Assembly: GCA_029946075.1 (NCBI GenBank)
Contig: JAQSDT010000017.1
Span: 1-9,234 of the forward strand
DNA from: a bacterium
GTDB lineage: Bacteria; Pseudomonadota; Alphaproteobacteria; Rhizobiales; Xanthobacteraceae
Direction: 5' to 3'
Length of the DNA: 9,234 nt
Shown here: one piece after another, positions 1 through 6,147 of the stretch
How positions within the stretch are numbered: position 1 is the stretch's first letter
How the letters are laid out: the number at the start of each line of letters is the position of its first letter
Notes under the pieces: generated by a model
What the model was told of the DNA's origin: nothing
Databases searched by the model: none
The model's input: the letters and a program-made list of their open reading frames with translations, nothing else
Program-made: the position numbers and the translations under genes

Positions 1-1
1 G

Positions 2-1021
2 AACCGGAACAACGGACCCGGTCTCGTCGATAGCGACGAGATTGCCGAGAAGTTCCGTGAGCACGCCGAGCAGCTGAGCGGCAGCGATTTTTTCAAGGAC
101 GCGGAAAAAGCGGTGCTGGCGAAGGCCGGTGATGACGCCCAATGGATTACCGGCGCCGACTTCGACGACGACGACAAGTTTATCGATGTCGTGGCGAAGG
201 GCACCGCCGTGCCGCTACCCCACAATCAGGACGAAGCCCAGCCGATGGTGGCGTTGCTACCATCCCGCAGGCTTTGGCTCACACTGGGTGACCTGAAGTG
301 GATCGTACGAACACGCCCTACCGTCACGTCCTGCTCCCTGCAAAGAACGTCCGAACCCACCAAAATGTGGTGGACCTTCGAGGGGATTCCGCAGCATAAC
401 CAAGACCGAAAACAACCGAACGGCCATGACGCGGCTCGTTTCCTCGCGGTGAGCCAACAGATGGCCGATGTGGCCATGCCGCTTCTGAACAAGGCATATT
501 GGTGGGCGTTCAAGAAAGCCGGTCATAACGCCGAGGGTATTTCCGAGCCTGAGAAGACGGTCCGCGTCTGTCTGTGCGACGTCAATACGAGGGAAATGGC
601 GGCACTGCTGGACGCCTTTCTTCATCACCGCAGACCATCGCAGATTCGATCGAGCGAAGGCGACGCCAGAATGGCGATGGACGAATTCGACAATTTTGTT
701 CGTGAGGTCGCTCAGCTTCGCAGGGGCCACCGGCCGGCCGAGAGCAGCATCGAGATATCGGACATTCTCCCGGGCGCTCGCGGCATCCTCTCGCGCCAGG
801 TTGATCGAGAGAATCGGATTTTTCTTGCGGGCTTTGCCCGCCGGCTGGGCGCGCGCGTCAGCGCTTCCTTGTTGCCCGACGACCTCCGCGCAAGCACCCG
901 GTCGGAATCCTATCTACGCGCCATTTCCGCGGCTCGGCCGTTGAGCGCAGCCATTGCCGAAGAACAGGCACGCCGTCTCGGCGGCGCTACGCCGCGTGAA
1001 AAGACCGTTCTGCCCGCCTGA
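2..1021 (+). CDS. Unrecognised protein, C-terminal part (5' truncated by window edge)
   Basis: The reading frame is open from base 2 to the TGA at 1019-1021, so 339 codons of a longer gene are visible. A GTG at 113 exists, but the frame continues upstream of it with ordinary coding composition, so the true start is probably outside the window. I do not recognise the family. Visible features are a mostly helical, charged protein, an acidic patch (ADFDDDDKF, bases about 158-184), a Trp-rich stretch (MWWTF, later AYWWAFKK), and an Arg/Ala-rich C-terminal third that ends in LGGATPREKTVLPA. There is no signal peptide, P-loop, reverse transcriptase YxDD box or HTH that I can identify in the visible part. 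It lies 132 bp upstream of the nitrilase gene on the same strand and could be its partner, although that gene seems to have its own promoter. The reading frame is secure; the function is unknown. Confidence 0.65.
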   Translation, partial: NRNNGPGLVDSDEIAEKFREHAEQLSGSDFFKDAEKAVLAKAGDDAQWITGADFDDDDKFIDVVAKGTAVPLPHNQDEAQPMVALLPSRRLWLTLGDLKWIVRTRPTVTSCSLQRTSEPTKMWWTFEGIPQHNQDRKQPNGHDAARFLAVSQQMADVAMPLLNKAYWWAFKKAGHNAEGISEPEKTVRVCLCDVNTREMAALLDAFLHHRRPSQIRSSEGDARMAMDEFDNFVREVAQLRRGHRPAESSIEISDILPGARGILSRQVDRENRIFLAGFARRLGARVSASLLPDDLRASTRSESYLRAISAARPLSAAIAEEQARRLGGATPREKTVLPA

Positions 1022-1062
1022 CCGGGGCGACCTCCTCCGCCGCCAAAAGACGTTTGGCTAAA

Positions 1063-1091
1063 TTGCAATCTGAACGTGCGCCCCGTATAAA
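1063..1091 (+). promoter_or_regulatory. Predicted sigma70-type promoter of the nitrilase gene
   Basis: A -35 box TTGCAA (1063-1068; 4 of 6 consensus bases) is followed after exactly 17 bp by a -10 box TATAAA (1086-1091; 5 of 6, with T next). The predicted start is near 1098, leaving a leader of about 55 nt before the ATG at 1154. A short dyad, CAGCG-N8-CGCTG (1094-1111), spans the predicted start and could be an operator or a small 5' hairpin, and an A8 tract follows at 1116-1123. A purine-rich GGGGGAAGAA directly precedes the ATG as ribosome binding site. The region is AT-richer than its flanks. This is a prediction from spacing and consensus only. Confidence 0.5.
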
Positions 1092-1153
1092 TCCAGCGGG
1101 CCATTGCGCTGTCGCAAAAAAAAGACAATCAGCGCGACGTTGCGGGGGAAGAA

Positions 1154-2839
1154 ATGTCGAACAAGGTAGTGGCGGACCACGAGACCATATTTGGTCCCGA
1201 CCCGTTTCTGATGGATGACGAGGCGCAGATCCGCTATCGGGAAGCGATAATCAGACATTTGCTCGTCTTCCGTTCCAGCCGCTCAACGCATTCGTACGAT
1301 CTCGACCTGCATAATCCCAATTCTGTCGACGGCTTCTTCGCAAGACCAGGCGCTCCGGCCAATCCACCTTCGCCCGACGTCATCGTCCGTTACGACGAAG
1401 CCCGCACCGCGCGAGCAGCGGTGCAGTCGAGGGATTTTGCCGTACTGAAGAACTTTACGATGGTGAGCGACAGTTCGCTTACCGAGCGGCGACGTATCCC
1501 CGATGGATACGCCTCCCACCCGGGTGCGATAAAGGAACTGGATGCCCGCCGCGAGGCGGCACAAGACGCAGAAAAAGGCGGCATCGCAACGTTCGACCGT
1601 CGCCTGCGCATTGCCGTGATCGGCTATCGCGTCAAGATCAGCACCATGCTCGACAAGGGCCAACTCGACGAAGAACTCTCCATATTCAGGCCGCCGGCAA
1701 CGGCTTCGGATACCGAAAGGGAAACCGTCGCCAACCTGCCCGAAACGGGTTGGCTCGAACAACTCGGCCGGACCCGCTGCAGCGAAGCACGCTCCCTCGC
1801 GGATTGGAAAGAAGCGATATGCACGCATATTCGCCGCGCGTTCCAGCGCCGCTCGCACATCGTGATGCTGCCGGAATTCGCGCTTCCTCCGCTGGAGGGA
1901 ACGGAAGAAAAGAACATCGAAGATGACGTCCTTTCGGTTTCGCAAGGGAACGAAACGCCGGACCATTTCCTCGTCGCCGGAACGCGGCATCAGGGATCGG
2001 TGAACCACGCGCTCGTTATCTCGAAGCGGGGCGGCGAGGTCAGTAAACCGTTCTGGCACCTCAAGGTTGCCTCAGCCCGCGGCATGGGAGAAAATATCCT
2101 CGGTCCGCGAGGCAAGAACTTTCCGAATTATACCGTGCAGTTCGATATTCCCGACCGCGGAACGTTCGTTGCGACGGTGATGGTGGCGATTTGCTACGAT
2201 GCTTTCGACCCCACGACCTTTCTGAAGCTGTGTCGGCAGGGCGCGCTCACTTTCCAGAAGAACAAGAGTCAGCATCTCATCATTCTGGTTCCGTCCTTTA
2301 ACAATTCACGGGATTTCGTCGCACTGTTGCGCGATCTGAGCTTCATCACCCGCAGCCTTGTCGTCTACGGAGACGGACTCAACGGCGATGCAAAACTCTT
2401 CTTTTGCGGAATTGCACTTTCGGATCTGTACGAAAAAAAGGCCGTCATGGAGCGGAAGCTGGCGGAATCCATCAAGGACCTTACGGGAAAGTACGCACGA
2501 TATAGGGAGAGCCGTCGCGCCACGGCGCGCCGCAAGCAGCCTACCGCTGAACAGACTCGCGACGCAGCAGCCAAGATGCGTCACAAGCGAGACATTTCGA
2601 GCGTATTCAAGGAACAGCTCGATGCCCTTCGCGCCCGCGGCGCCCTGGACCATCTCGTGACCGTAGAACCGATCGCAGAATCAAAGCCGCAAAACCCGGC
2701 ACTGATTGATGACGATCTGCTCTACTACAACATCGACATCAATCTTCTCAACGTGTTGAAGAATTTTCGCGAGGATTTCTTCCTGAACGATGATTTTCTT
2801 CCGCGCGCGTTGCAGCTCGACGAACTCGCTACCAACTAG
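1154..2839 (+). CDS. Nitrilase-superfamily (carbon-nitrogen hydrolase) domain protein with long N- and C-terminal extensions
   Basis: This 561-residue protein has three parts. Residues 1-150 are a charged region I do not recognise. Residues about 154-430 form a nitrilase domain that begins at LRIAVIGYRVKI. The rest is a basic helical linker (about 440-490) and an acidic, Leu-rich tail. The catalytic triad is complete: Glu241 in VMLPEFALP, Lys304 in HLKVASARG and Cys347 in VAICYD. Such enzymes hydrolyse nitriles or amides, or transfer acyl groups, through a Cys thioester; the substrate here is unknown. Stand-alone nitrilases are about 260-350 residues, so the extensions nearly double the size. 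There is no signal peptide, so it should be cytosolic. The ATG at 1154 has a strong GGGGGAA site and a good promoter. Base composition is less GC-rich than the genes to the right. The stop interlocks with that of the convergent gene. In UG1/DRT type 1 systems a nitrilase domain is fused to a defence reverse transcriptase; similarity of role here is inference. Confidence 0.88.
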   Translation: MSNKVVADHETIFGPDPFLMDDEAQIRYREAIIRHLLVFRSSRSTHSYDLDLHNPNSVDGFFARPGAPANPPSPDVIVRYDEARTARAAVQSRDFAVLKNFTMVSDSSLTERRRIPDGYASHPGAIKELDARREAAQDAEKGGIATFDRRLRIAVIGYRVKISTMLDKGQLDEELSIFRPPATASDTERETVANLPETGWLEQLGRTRCSEARSLADWKEAICTHIRRAFQRRSHIVMLPEFALPPLEGTEEKNIEDDVLSVSQGNETPDHFLVAGTRHQGSVNHALVISKRGGEVSKPFWHLKVASARGMGENILGPRGKNFPNYTVQFDIPDRGTFVATVMVAICYDAFDPTTFLKLCRQGALTFQKNKSQHLIILVPSFNNSRDFVALLRDLSFITRSLVVYGDGLNGDAKLFFCGIALSDLYEKKAVMERKLAESIKDLTGKYARYRESRRATARRKQPTAEQTRDAAAKMRHKRDISSVFKEQLDALRARGALDHLVTVEPIAESKPQNPALIDDDLLYYNIDINLLNVLKNFREDFFLNDDFLPRALQLDELATN

Positions 2840-3645
2840 ACGCCCGAAATCGCGGCCAGATATCGCTGCACGGACATGTCGAACGCGACCTTGGCGTTCG
2901 CCGCGATGTTGCGGCCCCACCATGCGCCATAGATGCGATCGAACGCCAGCAGTTCGACGGCGGCCGCGATCCGGCGAACCGCCGGTGCGTTCAGCGGGAT
3001 GTAGTTCGGAAAACTGTACATGAAGCTGACGGAACGGCGATCCATTGCCACCATCGCGACGTCGCCGGTGAGCAGGCAGCCCTTGCCGTCCGCACCGGCG
3101 CGCCAGTGCAGGACCGTCCCACCCGCAAAGTGCCCGCCGGTCCGCACCAGCAGGACGTCGTCGGAGATATGGTGACGATCGCCGGTCCACGGCACGATGG
3201 AAGGATGCGGCCGCGTGACGAAGGCGCGGTCGTCGCCATGCAGGTAGACCGGAATGCCGCCGAACGCTTCGCTCCAGTCGGCGACGGCGCCATAATAATG
3301 CGGATGTGACACGGCAATCGCCTTGAGGCCGCCGAGCGCGCGCACATAGTCGATACCGTCACGCGTCGCGAGCGGCACGCAATCCCACATCACGCAGCCA
3401 TCGGCCTCGCGCACCAGCAGCGCACGCTGCCCGATCGCAAAGCCCGGTTCGACGCCGATGCCGGGAAGACCGAGATCGTCACGGCATGACAGCTTGTGAC
3501 GGGATGCGAGTTCGTCGTGCGCAAGAAAGCGCTGGCCGTTCCAGTTCACATATTGCCGCTCGTCGTCGCAGACCGGACAGGCCGACGGCGCCGCGTCGCT
3601 GTCGGGAAACTGGGCGCCACACTGTTCGCAGGTCCACAGCGGCAT
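2836..3645 (-). CDS. MBL-fold metallo-hydrolase with N-terminal zinc-ribbon/rubredoxin-like knuckle
   Basis: This is a 269-residue cytosolic protein with no signal peptide. Residues 1-30 hold two CxxC pairs (Cys6/Cys9 and Cys23/Cys26), a rubredoxin-like or zinc-ribbon metal site. The rest is a metallo-beta-lactamase fold: SHPHYYG at 113-119, GGHFAGGT with His172, and LLTGDV with Asp195 as the bridging metal ligand. The usual HxHxDH box is degenerate: His114 and His116 are kept, but the Asp and His of the second metal site are Tyr118 and Gly119, so a single-metal or altered site is likely. Family members are generally hydrolases, glyoxalase-like enzymes or flavodiiron-type redox proteins; the substrate here is unknown. 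The start ATG has GAGGGAG upstream that overlaps the stop of the preceding small gene, 10 bp away, which shows co-transcription with the amine oxidase genes. The TAG stop shares the palindrome CTAG (2836-2839) with the stop of the convergent nitrilase gene. Confidence 0.87.
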   Translation of the reverse strand: MPLWTCEQCGAQFPDSDAAPSACPVCDDERQYVNWNGQRFLAHDELASRHKLSCRDDLGLPGIGVEPGFAIGQRALLVREADGCVMWDCVPLATRDGIDYVRALGGLKAIAVSHPHYYGAVADWSEAFGGIPVYLHGDDRAFVTRPHPSIVPWTGDRHHISDDVLLVRTGGHFAGGTVLHWRAGADGKGCLLTGDVAMVAMDRRSVSFMYSFPNYIPLNAPAVRRIAAAVELLAFDRIYGAWWGRNIAANAKVAFDMSVQRYLAAISGV

Positions 3646-3655
3646 GAGCGCTCCC

Positions 3656-3964
3656 TCAGCGGCCCGCCGAAATCGCGCTCGCGCAGGCGATGGCGCGCTC
3701 GAACAGCGCGCCGGTTTTATCCCGGTCGAGACAATCGGCGAGCGATGCCGGCGACATGGTCGGGTCGGCGCAGAAGATCCGCATGAAATCGGCGGCGAGC
3801 GCGACCTTGCGCAAAGGCGGCTGCTTTCGCCAATCGTCCGCGCCCAGATAGAGCAACGACGTTTCCTCCACGGCAGTTTCGGATGACGCCGCCGCCCGGC
3901 CGGCCGCCAGCAACACCAGCAGCACGCAAGCGGTCACGCCGGAACGCTGCAGGCAGCGGATCAT
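3656..3964 (-). CDS. Small secreted helical protein of the amine oxidase operon, unknown function
   Basis: The gene encodes 102 residues. Residues 1-26 are a clear Sec signal peptide: Arg at the N-terminus, a hydrophobic core TACVLLVLLAAG, and likely cleavage near GRAAA/SSET. The mature part of about 75 residues looks helical and has three cysteines (65, 78, 94), so one disulfide plus a free Cys, or a metal or heme contact, is possible; there is no CxxCH heme motif. I do not recognise a family. The frame is open for 92 codons further upstream, but the ATG at 3964 is chosen because it gives the signal peptide and overlaps the TGA of the amine oxidase as ATGA (3961-3964), the hallmark of translational coupling. 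Export of both proteins and the coupled genes suggest a partner or accessory of the periplasmic amine oxidase. That role is inference. Confidence 0.75.
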   Translation of the reverse strand: MIRCLQRSGVTACVLLVLLAAGRAAASSETAVEETSLLYLGADDWRKQPPLRKVALAADFMRIFCADPTMSPASLADCLDRDKTGALFERAIACASAISAGR

Positions 3965-5979
3965 TTCGCGGCCTCCGTCACCGGCGGCACGTCGAGCGCC
4001 GGATTGCGGTCGAAGAAATTGAACGGGCGCAATCTGAAGCCGTGCCACAGGCCCGGCATCACCGGCCAGTCCTCGGCGCGAGGCACGTGGCGGAAGCCGA
4101 CCGTGTACCACATCACGAGATCGCGATCCTCGATCGGGCGCCTGGCCGCGACCCATTTCGGCAGACCATCGACGTCGGCGTTCTGGTTCGGATAGAGTCC
4201 CGCGGCATATTTTTCGTCCCGCGCGTAGGCTGACGCCCACAACGTATAGCCGCTGAAGCCGGCGCGAAGCTGGATAGGATCGTCCTTGGCCAGCAGCGAC
4301 ACGTCGGAATGGCCGGGCATCAGCTGATAGCTGGTGCGGTATCCCTGCCTGTTGGTCTTCCCGGCGCTTTCGATCCTGAACTGGGCCGCATTCAACGGCG
4401 TGGTGATGGGACCTTCGCCCGTGACCGGCTTCGTCTCAACCTGCCAGAGGCTCTTGCGCGGCCCCACGCCGTTCAGGCGCCGGACGCCGAAGCGATCCTC
4501 GACCAGGCGGTTGCCGGTGCCGTCGACGTCCATGTCGAGGCGGAAGGTCATGTAGTGATCGTGATTGACGGCGAGCAGCCGCTCGTCGACCAGCGTGCCG
4601 TACGACGTATCCTGCGCCGCGGAGGGATCACCGAGGTTGCGGCTCGCGACGCCCTTGGTGGCATCGATGCCGTAGGCACCGAGCTTGACGTCGATATTGC
4701 CTGATCGATCGAACACATAATCGACGAGGTAATCGTAATTGCCGACGACGGGCGCCATGCGCACCACGAGCTCGGTGTTCGGACGAACTTCAGCCGTATT
4801 GTTGATCACTTCGCTGTGGCGCCAGATCGGGTCTCCGGTCGGCCGCTCGAACACGCACACCGCCCCCCTGGAGACGACCGGCGCGCCCTTGGTGTCGGAA
4901 ATCGTCAGATCGAGGAAATGCGCGCCGACGGGACAGTCCTCACCGGGCCGCAGTTCGGTCGACAGCACGCCAAAACCGTATTCGCCGATGTCCATATAGG
5001 CGCGGAATTGCCAGGTCTGCGATGGATCCATGTAGGGCACGAACATCTCGCTGGCCGACATCTGGTAGGCGATGTCGCGCCAGCTGCCGCGGTCATCGTA
5101 GCGGATCAGCGACAGCACCGTGCCGACGCGCGGCTCGAGGCGAACGTGGAACGACCAGTTGTCCCAGCGCACCTGCCCGCCCTCGACTTTCACGTTGGAG
5201 CCCTGCGGCGACGAAATCTCGACCGGCTTCGGCACCGGACGATATTTACCGGAATCGGCGTAGGCATGCGACGGCACGTTCGCGGGCGCCGGCACCACGC
5301 CGAGATCGGTCACCGACACCACCTGTTTCGCGCTGAGGTCCACCAGCGCGACCAGATTTTCGATCGGCTTGCCCCACAGATTGTTGCCGGCGCCCGTCGT
5401 GTCGACACAGGGCACGTTCAGCAGCCGATGCCCCCTCAGCGCGGGATCGAACACCGGACCTACGGTGAGCGGAAGGCACAGCACATATTTGAAATCGGTG
5501 ATACCGCGTTTGGCCATTGCGGCGATCCAGCGCGGGTCCTGCTTCGGCAGTTCGCCTGCGGACATCAATTCATCGATGGTCAGCGCCGATTGCCGGTCGC
5601 CGATCTCGTTCCAGCTGGAGAGACTTTTCGCCGTGATGTCGATCCGCGCCTCAAACAGCCTGCCATCCTTCAGCAGCGTCGCCGTGGCGCGGCGCGCAAA
5701 GGACTGCCCTGCCCGCCAGGCGCGCACCTCGTCCTTGCCGTTCTCATCGAGCGCGATGAACACGACGCGAAAAGTGTCGTCGAATTTTTGGGCCGCGCGC
5801 AACACATCGACGGCAGCGCGGATCTCGTCCGCGGTCAACCCGTCCATCGGATGGATCGGCGACGCCAATGGCGCGATCCTCGTCTCCGCGCTCGAGGCCG
5901 GGCCGGACGCGAGAACGCCGATCACCGCGCCGGCAAAAACAAGGCCGCTCAGCCCCGATGCCTGCAATCTCCCGATCAT
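3961..5979 (-). CDS. Periplasmic copper amine oxidase (primary-amine oxidase, TPQ-dependent)
   Basis: This 672-residue enzyme oxidises a primary amine to the aldehyde with release of ammonia and hydrogen peroxide. All catalytic residues are present: Asp330 (base) in YMDIGEYGFG; Tyr415 in VGNYDY, which self-processes to topaquinone; and copper ligands His473 and His475 in NHDHYMTF and His631 in FRHVPRAEDW. The Tyr-to-first-His distance of 58 equals that in E. coli TynA (Y466, H524). N2/N3-type domains precede a catalytic core starting near VRWDNWSFHVRLEP, and the C-terminal signature PFNFFDRNPALDVP is intact. Residues 1-30 are a signal peptide (core LVFAGAVIGVLA, cleavage near ASSA/ET), so it acts in the periplasm. 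The frame extends 32 codons further upstream, but the ATG at 5979 is chosen because a GGAGG lies 5 nt before it and the signal peptide starts there. It heads a three-gene operon and is divergent from the NylB-like hydrolase. The substrate cannot be read from the sequence. Confidence 0.96.
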   Translation of the reverse strand: MIGRLQASGLSGLVFAGAVIGVLASGPASSAETRIAPLASPIHPMDGLTADEIRAAVDVLRAAQKFDDTFRVVFIALDENGKDEVRAWRAGQSFARRATATLLKDGRLFEARIDITAKSLSSWNEIGDRQSALTIDELMSAGELPKQDPRWIAAMAKRGITDFKYVLCLPLTVGPVFDPALRGHRLLNVPCVDTTGAGNNLWGKPIENLVALVDLSAKQVVSVTDLGVVPAPANVPSHAYADSGKYRPVPKPVEISSPQGSNVKVEGGQVRWDNWSFHVRLEPRVGTVLSLIRYDDRGSWRDIAYQMSASEMFVPYMDPSQTWQFRAYMDIGEYGFGVLSTELRPGEDCPVGAHFLDLTISDTKGAPVVSRGAVCVFERPTGDPIWRHSEVINNTAEVRPNTELVVRMAPVVGNYDYLVDYVFDRSGNIDVKLGAYGIDATKGVASRNLGDPSAAQDTSYGTLVDERLLAVNHDHYMTFRLDMDVDGTGNRLVEDRFGVRRLNGVGPRKSLWQVETKPVTGEGPITTPLNAAQFRIESAGKTNRQGYRTSYQLMPGHSDVSLLAKDDPIQLRAGFSGYTLWASAYARDEKYAAGLYPNQNADVDGLPKWVAARRPIEDRDLVMWYTVGFRHVPRAEDWPVMPGLWHGFRLRPFNFFDRNPALDVPPVTEAAK

Positions 5980-5984
5980 GACAA

Positions 5985-5989
5985 CCTCC
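5985..5989 (-). promoter_or_regulatory. Shine-Dalgarno site that fixes the amine oxidase start
   Basis: A perfect GGAGG on the minus strand lies 5 nt before the ATG at 5979. The alternative in-frame ATG at 5994 sits on the other side of this site and has no comparable purine block. Choosing 5979 also places the positive residue and hydrophobic core of the signal peptide right at the N-terminus. Confidence 0.75.
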
Positions 5990-6037
5990 GACATCCGAAC
6001 CGTACCCGCGCCGTTTGACAAATGGCGGGGCAGCAAA

Positions 6038-6066
6038 TTGCGGGCCAACTGCACCTCGCTTATGAT
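6038..6066 (+). promoter_or_regulatory. Predicted promoter of the NylB-like hydrolase, in the divergent region
   Basis: TTGCGG (6038-6043) is followed after 17 bp by TATGAT (6061-6066; 5 of 6 consensus bases), giving a start near 6073 and a leader of about 75 nt. An inverted repeat, ATGAT-CGCC-ATCAT (6062-6075), overlaps the -10 box and start and is a candidate operator. For the opposite direction I see only a weak candidate on the minus strand: TTGCAA (6084-6089), 19 bp, then CATAAG (6064-6059). If that is right, the two promoters overlap and share the inverted repeat, which would allow joint control of the divergent genes. This is prediction from motif and spacing only. Confidence 0.4.
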
Positions 6067-6147
6067 CGCCATCATGAGGTTGATTGCAACCCGTCCGGCG
6101 CATTACAAATCACAATGTCCATCCAAAAGCGGCGGCCGGAAACACAC

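Noticed and set aside
154..187. The acidic DFDDDDK stretch as a reverse transcriptase YxDD-type active site
   Set aside because: It lacks the aromatic-x-Asp-Asp strand context and any neighbouring reverse transcriptase motif. It is only an acidic patch.
1094..1123. Dyad plus A8 tract as an intrinsic terminator
   Set aside because: On the plus strand the run is A, not T. On the minus strand the T-run would precede the hairpin. It fits neither direction.
1283..2059. A 258-codon open frame on the minus strand opposite the nitrilase gene
   Set aside because: The nitrilase triad is on the other strand. This frame shows no motif, only Arg-rich antisense sequence.
4816..6018. A 400-codon open frame on the plus strand opposite the amine oxidase gene
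   Set aside because: It is rich in Arg, His and Ala with no domain, and it lies wholly inside a gene with a full set of catalytic residues. It is a shadow of GC-rich codon use.
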